NCBI GenBank assembly: GCA_019658985.1
Contig: JAIFWS010000007.1
Location: 1 to 22,925 of the forward strand
Direction: 5' to 3'
Origin: Candidatus Parcubacteria bacterium
GTDB lineage: Bacteria > Patescibacteriota > Minisyncoccia > Minisyncoccales > Staskawiczbacteraceae
DNA: 22,925 bases
Positions 1-6,243 of this stretch are shown here, piece by piece. Position 1 is the first letter of the stretch. Every line of letters begins with the position of its first letter. Below the pieces are notes generated by a model that worked only from the letters and a program-made list of their open reading frames with translations, was not told the origin of the DNA and searched no databases. The position numbers and the translations under genes were made by a program.

Positions 1-268
1 CCACCTCGCGCAATCGGGGATCAAACTCAATGGGAAGGCCCAGGGTTTTGGCAACAATTTGGGCCGTTTCTTTAGTCCTCAATATATCAGAAGAAATAAT
101 AATATCAATCTGCTTTCCCTGCAGTTTTTTTGCCGCTTCTTCTACCTGTCCCCTACCCTTTTCCGTCAGGGGATTTTCAAAAAGTTCAGGCCACGAAGAA
201 ACGATATTTTCCACATTGGATATCGCTTGTCCGTGGCGCAAAAGATAATAAGTATTATTTAGTTTCAA
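1..268 (-). CDS. Histidine phosphatase family protein (phosphoglycerate mutase-like), 3' end outside window
   Basis: Reading the minus strand from a TTG at 268 gives MKLNNTYYLLRHGQAISN, which carries the RHG phosphohistidine motif at residues 11-13. It is followed by SSDILRTKETA, the usual second conserved block with an active-site Arg, and then PRLREV, where the acidic catalytic residue of the family often lies. The reading frame stays open to the window edge, so about 89 residues of a protein normally near 200 residues are seen. The TTG start overlaps the TGA stop of the upstream gene as TTGA, which suggests translational coupling. No ATG lies in frame before the RHG motif. The family includes phosphoglycerate mutases, alpha-ribazole phosphatases and broad-specificity phosphatases; the substrate cannot be told from this fragment. 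Confidence 0.85.
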   Translation of the reverse strand, partial: MKLNNTYYLLRHGQAISNVENIVSSWPELFENPLTEKGRGQVEEAAKKLQGKQIDIIISSDILRTKETAQIVAKTLGLPIEFDPRLREV

Positions 269-876
269 TTTGCTGTAAATGTATTAACGATCTGATCCAA
301 GGTCGCGCCTCGGTTATCTCTCTTTGATACACAATTATTATAGTTAGTGGCCTGCTCGGCATTTCCGGGCTGCAGCGGCAGATAATTTTCACATGTCGTT
401 GTCGAAGTTACCAGCTCCACAACAATGCATTTTTGGTTTTTAACCGTCGCATAGTAATCAGAATAATACTGGTGGCCGGCGGCGGCATCCTGGATTTGAT
501 ACTTGCAATACGTCGTATTATTTATCGTGACTTTATTTCCCGCGGGCAAATGATTGAGTTCCTGGTTTGCTATTTTTTCCACATTCGGGCAGGAACCGGG
601 GAATACATTATAATTACAATCTCCCGCTAACACCTTTGGCTCATGGCCCGCGTCAAAAAATCCATTGGGATATTTCATGGAAAACCCGTATTGGTTATTG
701 GTAATAGTATTCCAATCGAGCATTGTCTGGTTCGGCTGAGTGTCCGCGGTAGTATCAGGCTGATTGGTAAAAGAAAAGTTCCCCAATAACAAAAACCAGC
801 CCGCGATAAAAATTACCGCCACACAGATTACCGCGGTTAAAATTGCCCAGAAAAAATCACTTCGTTTTGTTGCCAT
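265..876 (-). CDS. Membrane-anchored extracytoplasmic protein of unknown function
   Basis: This 203-residue protein is not recognised. Residues about 8-33 form one hydrophobic segment after a short basic start (MATKRSDFF), so it is either a signal anchor or an uncleaved signal peptide. A polar linker with many Asn, Thr and Gln follows, then a globular region starting NNQYGFSMKYPNGF. A Tyr-Gly-Phe-x-hydrophobic-Lys-Tyr-Pro block like this is familiar from many secreted proteins of Patescibacteria and Firmicutes; that comparison is from memory, not a search. Several Cys residues (near 88, 96, 124, 151 and 163) would allow disulfides outside the cell. It lies downstream of argS, separated by a palindromic repeat, and overlaps the phosphatase start by 4 bases. 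Confidence 0.75.
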   Translation of the reverse strand: MATKRSDFFWAILTAVICVAVIFIAGWFLLLGNFSFTNQPDTTADTQPNQTMLDWNTITNNQYGFSMKYPNGFFDAGHEPKVLAGDCNYNVFPGSCPNVEKIANQELNHLPAGNKVTINNTTYCKYQIQDAAAGHQYYSDYYATVKNQKCIVVELVTSTTTCENYLPLQPGNAEQATNYNNCVSKRDNRGATLDQIVNTFTAN

Positions 877-887
877 AGTTTTCTCTT

Positions 888-944
888 GTCATTGCGAGCA
901 GAGCGAAGCAATTTAGATTGCCACGGCTGCGGCCTCGCAATGAC
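888..944. repeat. Interspersed palindromic repeat (GTCATTGCGAG family)
   Basis: The element begins GTCATTGCGAG (888-898) and ends with its exact reverse complement CTCGCAATGAC (934-944), with a partly self-complementary centre. It fills most of the spacer between argS and the 203-residue gene. Palindromes with these ends are dispersed in many bacterial genomes; that is general knowledge. Only one copy is in this window. It could fold as an RNA hairpin in the argS transcript and act as an mRNA stability or processing element, but nothing here proves this. Confidence 0.75.
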
Positions 945-951
945 GGCTAAT

Positions 952-2628
952 TTACATTTTCTCCGGAGTTGGAATTCCCAAAAGCCAAAGCCCGTTTTTC
1001 ATAATTACCGTAAACGCTTCCGTAACCGCCACTTTATACGGGGAGAATTCATCCTCTCTATCAACAATCTTATTTTCGGAATAGTAGTGGTTGAAGGCCG
1101 CGCAAAGCTCGGTTATATAGAGGGCGATATAATGGGGCTGGTATTCCTTGCCGGCTTTTTGGACCACTTCCGGAAAATACTGCATCATTTTTATAAATGG
1201 ATGCGCGGTTTCTGGCACCTTTTTAAGCGACCCTTTGATTTTTTCCGCTTTGGCTTTCTTTAAAACGGAAAGCGCCCGCGCCAAGGAATACTGCAAATAC
1301 GGACCCGAATCCCCCTGGAAACTGACTGATTTTTCAACATCGTAAATAATATCGCCGCCGATCGATTGTTTTAAGATAGAATATTTCAAGGCGCCGATGG
1401 CGACTTTTTCCGCTACTTGATCTTTTTCAGAATCAGAGAAATCCCGCTCTTTGATTTTTTCCAGCACCACCTCTTTTACTTTATCAATCAAGAATTCCGC
1501 AGTCACGACCTTGCCGGTCCGCGAAGACATCTTTCCTTCCGGCAGGCGCATCAATCCGTGGCTCAAGTGTTTTGTTTTCTTTTCCAATTCGGGAAAAAGC
1601 TCTGACATAGCGGAAAGTACTACTTTAAAGTATTCATTGATTTCGTTTGCCGTGATGATCACCGACTGGTCGTATTTATATTTTGCGTATTTTACTTTTG
1701 CCAAACCCAAATCTTTTGCCTCGTAGGTCGGCAGGCCTTCGGAATTGATAAATACCCTCGTATGGAGGCCGAGTTTTTCTCCCTTAAATACAATCGCGCC
1801 TTTGTCCCCGGTTTCAAAAATACCTTTTTTCAATCCCTCTTCCACTACTTTCTTACCAAAACCGGCCGTCTGGCTTTCAAAAAAATAGTAATCGAACTTG
1901 GTGCCAAGCTTTTTGTAAATCGTTTCAAAATATTCCAGGCTCCACTTGCGCCCCTGGTCATACAAAGCATTGACCGTGCCGTCTGATCTTTGGAAAATCT
2001 TTTTATTCAGCTCAATCATTTCCTGCTTGGCCTGGTCGGTTTCTTCATATTCTTTCGTGCCCAACACATAGGCTTGCTGCCAAGCCAATTCAGGCTGTTT
2101 CATCTTGCCCCACACCGCCTTGGCAATTCCCAAACCGACATCGCTCTGGTAATTGGCCCGTTTTACTTTAGCGCCCTGGAATTGGAAAATCCGGGAAATC
2201 GATTCCCCGATGGAATTACTCATCAGGTGGCCGATATGGAATTCTTTTAAAATATTCGGATCAGTGTATTCAACAATCACTTTCTTGTTTTTCAAATCCG
2301 CATTGGCCCCAAACTGTTTATTTTTTAAAACTTCTTTAATATTCTGGCTGAAGACTTCATCTTTCAAGAACATATTAATAAACCCGGGCGCCACTACCTG
2401 CACTTTTCCGATTGCATCACTATGCACCAGGTCCGCAATCTTTTGGGCAATTTCCATGGGAGATTTTTTCAACTCCTTGGAAAGCATCATCGCTACGTTG
2501 GTGGAATAGTCTCCATGGCTTGCATCCTTGGGTTTTTCAACTAAAAATTCGGGTACAGCAACATCGCCGAAATTCTTTTTCAGTGATTCTGAAATTGATT
2601 TTTTAATCTCGCTATTTAAACCGTTCAT
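952..2628 (-). CDS. argS: Arginine--tRNA ligase
   Basis: ArgS charges tRNA-Arg with arginine using ATP in the cytoplasm. The 558-residue length is normal for this class Ia synthetase. The N-terminal add-1 domain contains the DASHGDYSTNVAM block (about residues 35-47). The HIGH signature is present at 131-134 inside YTDPNILKEFHIGHLMS. The KMSKS loop is KMSSR at 366-370 (LPEGKMSSRTGKVV). The C-terminal helical DALR-type anticodon-binding domain ends LLGIPTPEKM, close to the usual ArgS terminus. The start codon lies inside the 3' end of the upstream unknown gene (17-base overlap), which suggests a pyrH-unknown-argS transcript. No obvious Shine-Dalgarno site precedes the ATG. Confidence 0.97.
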   Translation of the reverse strand: MNGLNSEIKKSISESLKKNFGDVAVPEFLVEKPKDASHGDYSTNVAMMLSKELKKSPMEIAQKIADLVHSDAIGKVQVVAPGFINMFLKDEVFSQNIKEVLKNKQFGANADLKNKKVIVEYTDPNILKEFHIGHLMSNSIGESISRIFQFQGAKVKRANYQSDVGLGIAKAVWGKMKQPELAWQQAYVLGTKEYEETDQAKQEMIELNKKIFQRSDGTVNALYDQGRKWSLEYFETIYKKLGTKFDYYFFESQTAGFGKKVVEEGLKKGIFETGDKGAIVFKGEKLGLHTRVFINSEGLPTYEAKDLGLAKVKYAKYKYDQSVIITANEINEYFKVVLSAMSELFPELEKKTKHLSHGLMRLPEGKMSSRTGKVVTAEFLIDKVKEVVLEKIKERDFSDSEKDQVAEKVAIGALKYSILKQSIGGDIIYDVEKSVSFQGDSGPYLQYSLARALSVLKKAKAEKIKGSLKKVPETAHPFIKMMQYFPEVVQKAGKEYQPHYIALYITELCAAFNHYYSENKIVDREDEFSPYKVAVTEAFTVIMKNGLWLLGIPTPEKM

Positions 2629-3532
2629 CTTTTAATATATCAATGATTTCCTTTTTCAACGTATCGCGTTTTATGACTTCGCCGAATTCATCCTTGCCCG
2701 TTCCGCTTGGATAAAAGTGGTTGAAGTACCCGTCGAATTTTTTCAAAGCATCGGCTTGCTTTCCGGCTAACGTATAATTGGTGACGTAACAAATCAAATC
2801 ATTGAGCCAGTAATGGCCTTGGTCATCGGCTTTGATAGGGTCCTTGAGGATTTTAGCTTCGCAGGCTTCCGCCGTTCTAATAAGATCGTCTTTAAAATCG
2901 CTGTTTGCCACAACCACATTATCCCCGTCTAAACGGTAATATTGGGTGAAGAAATAGGACAGGGCATAAGGGACGTGGAAATACTGGAAGCTGTCATCCA
3001 TCAATACTAAATAGAGTTTACTATTTTTGAATAACAAACTTTCTTTGGTCAGGCGGGCATTGCCCATCTCAAACTTTTTTAAGAGTTTTACCTGGCTGTC
3101 TTTATTGATCCTGAATAGGTAATCAGTATCGCAGCAGTGCGCCCCTCCCGAATAATCATCCACGATCACGTATTTATTTTCCCCTAATTTAAATGCCACT
3201 AATTCCCCGATGCCATAATTAGGCTCTGAGGAAAATACTTTTTTGCTCTGCTGATATACTTCAAAATATCCGCCCTTGTTAGTAGAGTCATCCATGGGAT
3301 AGATCTTAAATTCAGCATCGCCTAATTTGTAGCTTTCCATTTTGGTGCTGGAATTAAAATCCTTGTCATCTAAAATAGAAAAGCCGGCGGAAGCGCTTGG
3401 GTTTTTATCTTGATTGCTATTGGTACTTTTGCCGGCTGAATCAATGCTGGCTTTATAAAAATGCAGCACCAAGCCGGCCAGCGCGACCAGCACCACGAGC
3501 ACTACGATGATGATAATGGTTGGTTTCTTCAT
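2612..3532 (-). CDS. Membrane-anchored protein of unknown function with GGAHCC motif
   Basis: This 306-residue protein is not recognised. It begins MKKPTIIIIVVLVVLVALAG, a strong single hydrophobic segment after two lysines. This is followed by a Ser/Asn/Lys-rich linker and a globular domain predicted to lie outside the membrane. The most distinctive motif is DDYSGGAHCCDTDYLF (about residues 125-140), with two adjacent cysteines; three more Cys occur in the C-terminal part. Charged residues dominate the last 60 positions. The gene overlaps pyrH by 4 bases (ATGA) and argS by 17 bases, so it is almost certainly co-transcribed and translationally coupled with both, although no functional link is obvious. 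It may bind a surface ligand or metal; this is a guess. Confidence 0.8.
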   Translation of the reverse strand: MKKPTIIIIVVLVVLVALAGLVLHFYKASIDSAGKSTNSNQDKNPSASAGFSILDDKDFNSSTKMESYKLGDAEFKIYPMDDSTNKGGYFEVYQQSKKVFSSEPNYGIGELVAFKLGENKYVIVDDYSGGAHCCDTDYLFRINKDSQVKLLKKFEMGNARLTKESLLFKNSKLYLVLMDDSFQYFHVPYALSYFFTQYYRLDGDNVVVANSDFKDDLIRTAEACEAKILKDPIKADDQGHYWLNDLICYVTNYTLAGKQADALKKFDGYFNHFYPSGTGKDEFGEVIKRDTLKKEIIDILKDERFK

Positions 3533-4206
3533 GAGATTATGGTTCCGATAAACGGTTTATTATTCAAAAAATTCTCCATTTGGTCCAAGTGCTTCCCGTT
3601 AATCATCGCCACTTTGATTTTTAAAATCTCCGCCATTTTAGTGGCGCGCGGATCGAATGGGGCGGAAAGGCCAGGGGTCCATTTATCCGGTATCAGTTTT
3701 TTAAATTCTTTCCAGGTAATTTCTTTGATGGCCTTGGCATCTTTGAATTTATTCGGGTCTTTGTCATAGACATAATCAATATTGGTCATGTTGATGATGG
3801 TTTTAATTCCCATATTCTTGGCCAGCAATACCGAACAGTAATCTGTAGACCAGCCGGGCTTGTATCCGCCGAAGACCGCCACGTCCCGGCGCGTATTTAC
3901 TTTCTTGGTCGGGTCGCCGATCACTTTTTCAAAAGCAACCTTATCAAATGATTGGCGGACGATCTCGGCATTTAATCGGGTAATATTAATTCCCATCCAA
4001 TCTCTCTCCTTGTTGTCCGCGCCAAATTCCAATAAAGCACCTTGATAATTTCGCGCAATCTTACCGCCGCCGACAAAAATAAACACCCGCTTTTTCTCAA
4101 GCTGTTTGGTGATGGACTTTTTAAATCCCCTCAGAAAGTCAAGGTCAATATTGTCAGGCGCAACCAGTGATCCTCCGAGCGATACGATGATATTTTCTTT
4201 TGCCAT
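3529..4206 (-). CDS. pyrH: UMP kinase, archaeal-type
   Basis: UMP kinase phosphorylates UMP to UDP with ATP in pyrimidine nucleotide synthesis. The amino-acid-kinase fold is clear: an N-terminal phosphate-binding loop SLGGSLV, then FVGGGKIAR, a uridine-binding region DWMGINITRLNA, GGYKPGWSTD, and the nucleotide loop NMTNIDYVYDKDP followed by WTPGLSAPFDP. The 225-residue length and the GYKPGWSTD and SAPFDP blocks fit the archaeal PyrH subfamily better than the roughly 240-residue bacterial form; similar forms are known in candidate-phyla bacteria. The ATG at 4206 is preceded at a reasonable distance by AGGAT. This is the first gene of the minus-strand operon; its TGA stop overlaps the next ATG as ATGA. 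Confidence 0.93.
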   Translation of the reverse strand: MAKENIIVSLGGSLVAPDNIDLDFLRGFKKSITKQLEKKRVFIFVGGGKIARNYQGALLEFGADNKERDWMGINITRLNAEIVRQSFDKVAFEKVIGDPTKKVNTRRDVAVFGGYKPGWSTDYCSVLLAKNMGIKTIINMTNIDYVYDKDPNKFKDAKAIKEITWKEFKKLIPDKWTPGLSAPFDPRATKMAEILKIKVAMINGKHLDQMENFLNNKPFIGTIIS

Positions 4207-4255
4207 GGTTAAATCCTAACCTATTTTACTCATAAATTAAAGGGTTTTTGAAATC

Positions 4256-4285
4256 AAAAAAGCCTTGGATATTCCAAGACTTTTT
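4256..4285. terminator. A/T-tract hairpin, possible bidirectional terminator
   Basis: A run of six A and G (4256-4262) pairs with CTTTTT (4280-4285) around a CTTGG/CCAAG stem (4264-4268 with 4274-4278, loop ATATT), with one C/A mismatch. The shape matches an intrinsic terminator usable from either side. On the minus strand it lies downstream of the 4406-4726 gene and just upstream of pyrH, so it would insulate pyrH from readthrough. Confidence 0.65.
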
Positions 4286-4310
4286 CCCTCTTTACTCCTC
4301 GGCCTAATAC

Positions 4311-4381
4311 CGCAACCACAATGTTGCGGGCTCAGGGGAAGAGGGAATCGCGATACGACGGCATTGTCGGTCGCGATTCCC
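4311..4381. other. Two tandem stable hairpins downstream of the 4406-4726 gene
   Basis: CGCAAC and GTTGCG (4311-4316 and 4323-4328) form a 6-bp hairpin. GGGAATCGCGA (4343-4353) and TCGCGATTCCC (4371-4381) form a perfect 11-bp stem whose loop holds a further CGAC/GTCG pairing. On the minus strand they lie in the 3' flank of the small ORF ending at 4406, before the A/T-tract hairpin at 4256-4285. Neither has a T-run, so they are not simple terminators. They may protect a 3' end or be part of a larger RNA. Confidence 0.6.
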
Positions 4382-4405
4382 CATTTTGCGTTTGCGAGTG
4401 CGCCT

Positions 4406-4726
4406 CTACCCGGCGCGGCGCTCGAGCTCGATCTCGCGCCTCAATTGCCAGTCGGGACGAAGCCGCGGGAGCTGGCGGAGTTCCGCCACGACCTGGCAGG
4501 GGAGCAACTTGTAGCAGCTGGCGGTTTTCAAGACCAGCCGCCCCAGAATCCCATCCCAGACGTTGTTCTCGAGGCAATCCCGCAGGATCGCCTCGATCTG
4601 CGCGGTTCCCATTCTGGGAAACCGCGTCTGGAGACGGACGAAGAGGTCCAGCCGAAACGAGCTGATCCTCTGCTGGGTCACCACGATGGTTTCCACCAGG
4701 CCGTCGAAGACCGAAAAACGGATCAT
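4406..4726 (-). CDS. Small hypothetical protein in GC-richer island
   Basis: This 106-residue protein is not recognised. It starts MIRFSVFDGLVETIVVTQQR and ends in an Arg/Glu-rich segment (RREIELERRAG). The ATG at 4726 was chosen because GAGGAG (4733-4738) sits 6 bases upstream, an unusually good ribosome binding site for this window; a start at 4771 would lack one. Composition is visibly richer in G and C than the neighbouring housekeeping genes, with many CGC, CTG and GCC-type codons, and few Lys. The sequence has an alternating hydrophobic pattern and no membrane segment or signal peptide, so a small soluble globular protein is plausible. It stands alone, with a structured RNA unit upstream and hairpins downstream. 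Being GC-rich, long open frames are easier by chance, so coding status is likely but not certain. Confidence 0.6.
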   Translation of the reverse strand: MIRFSVFDGLVETIVVTQQRISSFRLDLFVRLQTRFPRMGTAQIEAILRDCLENNVWDGILGRLVLKTASCYKLLPCQVVAELRQLPRLRPDWQLRREIELERRAG

Positions 4727-4887
4727 CGAACTCTCCTCGCTAGAAACACCAGGGAACCGACTGGCACGCACGCGCGCACCCTTTCTCGTTTCCCTTTTTT
4801 CAAATCACAATTTCGCTGTCATTCTGAAATTCTACCATCGAAATATCTTTACGTAGTCAGTGATTAGCTTGTACAAATAATGATTTG

Positions 4888-4934
4888 AAAAAAATGGGGG
4901 AGACCAGCAAGCCGTTGCCTGCTCGCCTCCCCAT
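4888..4934 (-). terminator. Intrinsic terminator of the structured minus-strand transcript
   Basis: On the minus strand an ATGGGGAG...CTCCCCCAT hairpin (outer stem 4929-4934 with 4894-4899, continuing inward with interruptions around AGCA/TGCT) is followed directly by seven T residues (complement of 4888-4894). This is a textbook Rho-independent terminator and gives the 3' end of the transcript that starts near 5365. Confidence 0.8.
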
Positions 4935-4937
4935 GAC

Positions 4938-4988
4938 TCATTTACATGTCCCGGTCGCTCGCGACCAGAACCGTATGAGTTGTTTCAT
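4938..4988 (-). CDS. Possible 16-residue micro-ORF in the structured transcript
   Basis: GGGAGGTGA (minus strand, 5000-4992) lies at ideal distance before an ATG at 4988 that opens MKQLIRFWSRATGTCK, ending in TGA at 4938. The Shine-Dalgarno match is the best in the window, which argues for translation. Against this, the coding segment lies inside a stable 10-bp hairpin and the peptide is unlike any family I recognise. It could be a regulatory leader peptide or chance; there is no downstream gene before the terminator for it to control. Confidence 0.35.
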   Translation of the reverse strand: MKQLIRFWSRATGTCK

Positions 4989-5371
4989 GGCTCACCTCCC
5001 GCTGCAAAAACTCAAGGGACGTGTACCTCTGTCTTTTTCTGTGCTATCGAGGCCGATACACAGAGAGAAGACAGAACGGCGTTGTTGCGCTTGCTAGGAT
5101 TGGCGAAAGACTTCGCCTAACGAACTCCGCCCATGCAGAGTCCTAGCTTGTCCGTGCCACGCTCGTGGCCCTAACGCTCCTTTGGCATCTCTGCCTCGCT
5201 TTCTGAAGAGATATCTGGTCCCTTCTTTCAAATCATCGTTATACACCGGTCAACGTGGGCTTTCCTACTTATACAATAGGAGAGCTGGCACGTCTTGCGC
5301 ATGATCGCGGTGATCTGAAAGAAAGGAATAAGCTCAAATAGGCTTATACTGAACCCGTCATTCTTACTGTT

Positions 5372-5400
5372 GTTATATACTAATAACACTATCTTGTCAA
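5372..5400 (-). promoter_or_regulatory. Sigma-70-type promoter for the structured RNA
   Basis: On the minus strand a perfect -35 TTGACA (5400-5395) is followed after exactly 17 bases by TATAAC (5377-5372). Transcription would start near 5365. It is divergent from the smpB promoter, with only 6 bases between the two -35 boxes. Confidence 0.8.
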
Positions 5401-5406
5401 GGGGGT

Positions 5407-5434
5407 TTGATTAACCCGGCCTGGGTGCTATCAT
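5407..5434 (+). promoter_or_regulatory. Putative smpB promoter giving a leaderless transcript
   Basis: TTGATT (5407-5412), a 16-base spacer and TATCAT (5429-5434) form a plausible promoter. Only six bases separate the -10 box from the smpB ATG at 5441, so transcription would begin at or next to the A of the start codon, giving a leaderless mRNA. This fits the absence of a Shine-Dalgarno site. Confidence 0.55.
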
Positions 5435-5440
5435 AGAGCC

Positions 5441-5881
5441 ATGCAGGTCTATTCTGAGAACAAAAAGGCCACTTTTGAGTATGAAATCCTCGAAAAATAC
5501 GAGGCGGGCTTGGTATTGCAGGGCCAGGAGGTTAAATCCATTAAAACCGGGCATATCAATTTATCGGGGTCATATGTGGTAATCCGCGCTGCTGAGCCTT
5601 TTTTAATCGGGGCAAAAGTACCTCCCTACCAGCCCAAAAACGCGCCTATCGGGTATAACCCGGAGCAGGAGCGCAAGCTGTTATTGAATAAAAAAGAGAT
5701 TGATTATCTGGCCGGCAAAGTCGGTGAACGCGGATTCGCGCTCATCCCCTTGAAAGTTTACGAGCAAGATGGTAGGATAAAACTCGAATTTGGATTAGCC
5801 AAAGGAAAGAAAAAGTTCAATAAAAAGGAAGCGATTAAAGAGCGCGACCTTGACCGGCAAATCCAAAGAGGCATGGAATAA
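5441..5881 (+). CDS. smpB: SsrA-binding protein SmpB
   Basis: SmpB binds the tRNA-like domain of tmRNA and takes it to stalled ribosomes in trans-translation. The 146-residue protein shows the family pattern: an N-terminal ENKKATFEYEILEKYEAG segment, the LQGQEVKSIKTGHINLSGSY RNA-binding barrel region, LLLNKKEIDYL, GFALIPLKVY, and a basic C-terminal tail beginning LAKGKKKFNKKEAIKERD that enters the empty mRNA channel in known structures. It starts at the only ATG compatible with the family N-terminus. Its TAA stop (5879-5881) is immediately followed by the first base of the tmRNA acceptor stem, so both are made from one precursor that must be cut exactly at the stop codon. Confidence 0.97.
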   Translation: MQVYSENKKATFEYEILEKYEAGLVLQGQEVKSIKTGHINLSGSYVVIRAAEPFLIGAKVPPYQPKNAPIGYNPEQERKLLLNKKEIDYLAGKVGERGFALIPLKVYEQDGRIKLEFGLAKGKKKFNKKEAIKERDLDRQIQRGME

Positions 5882-6227
5882 GGGGATGTGAGCTTCGACA
5901 GAGGTTCTTTTATAAAATAAGCAAATCCAGTATTCTGGAACCTGGCTAAACTTCCGGAACCTACATAATTGCTAATTTATTTAATCGGCAACCAGCGTTA
6001 GCTTTAGCTTAATGCTGCATCTTTCCCGTCAACTCCTGATAGGCGGATCAAAGGTGTTATATCATCAGGATAGGCAATTGCAGTCCTTGGGCATTTGCTA
6101 AAATCAAAAGGATCGGATGCCAAACATTTTGGCTGTTTCTTATTTAGCATCCCAAAACAAAACAGCATACATTTGTAGAATTATTTTATAACTACTTCTG
6201 GACCCGAGTTCAATCTCGGCATCTCCA
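5882..6227 (+). ncRNA. ssrA: Transfer-messenger RNA (tmRNA)
   Basis: The 5' end GGGGATG (5882-5888) pairs with CATCTCC (6220-6226) to form a 7-bp acceptor stem, with A6227 as discriminator; the CCA is not encoded and must be added. The 5' half continues GAGCTTCGACAGAGG, the typical tmRNA D-loop-like start, and the 3' half contains a T-arm, CCGAG-TTCAATC-TCGG. The mRNA-like segment reads from GCT 5971 to TAA 6012. The interior between contains several complementary blocks consistent with pseudoknots. It lies between smpB (0 bases) and infC (16 bases), so it is excised from a polycistronic precursor. It is a one-piece tmRNA of about 346 nt. Confidence 0.93.
5971..6012 (+). other. tmRNA proteolysis-tag reading frame
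   Basis: Codons GCT AAT TTA TTT AAT CGG CAA CCA GCG TTA GCT TTA GCT followed by TAA give ANLFNRQPALALA, added after the tRNA-borne alanine. The hydrophobic Ala-Leu-Ala end is the protease-recognition part in known tags; most end in ALAA or similar, here it ends ALALA. Frame and resume codon were inferred from this ending and the Ala first codon. Confidence 0.85.
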
Positions 6228-6243
6228 CATAATAGCAAACAAT

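Larger units (their letters stand above)
4888..5365 (-). ncRNA. Candidate large structured noncoding RNA, family unknown
   Basis: The 714-base stretch 4727-5440 contains no long ORF but does contain a complete transcription unit on the minus strand: promoter at 5372-5400, terminator at 4888-4934, about 478 nt between. The RNA has many strong hairpins in order: GGCA-GAGA-TGCC (5195-5184); GCCAC-GAGC-GTGGC (5169-5156); a junction closed by GCTAGGA/TCCTAGC (5147-5141 with 5099-5093) that holds CTCTGC-ATGG-GCGGAG (5140-5125) and GGCGAA-GTCT-TTCGCC (5117-5102); a long interrupted stem TCTGTCTT...AAGACAGA (5075-5028) with inner CTGTG and TATCG helices; and GTTCTGGTCG-CGAG-CGACCGGGAC (4971-4948) enclosed by ACTCAT/ATGAGT. 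I looked for conserved RNase P, SRP and 6S signatures and did not see them. A 16-codon ORF lies near the 3' end. Confidence 0.65.

Noticed and set aside
886..1263. Plus-strand ORFs opposite argS, polX, mutM and other genes
   Set aside because: They are antisense shadows of well-supported genes with no family features; they were left out.
4265..4867. Plus-strand 200-codon open frame across the GC-richer island
   Set aside because: It crosses a terminator hairpin, is antisense to the better-supported 4406-4726 ORF with its GAGGAG site, and has a low-complexity Pro/Arg/His composition typical of a shadow frame in GC-rich DNA.
4885..5097. Plus-strand 70-codon ORF over the structured RNA unit
   Set aside because: No ribosome binding site, and it runs through the terminator hairpin and the long stem; the minus-strand unit has a promoter and terminator and explains the segment better.
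4888..5365. RNase P RNA, SRP RNA, 6S RNA or a group II intron as identity of the structured transcript
   Set aside because: The conserved blocks I know for these classes (for example GAGGAAAGTCC and ACAGAA of RNase P, the GGAA-loop domain of SRP RNA, the catalytic domain V pattern) were not found by eye. A covariance-model search could overturn this.
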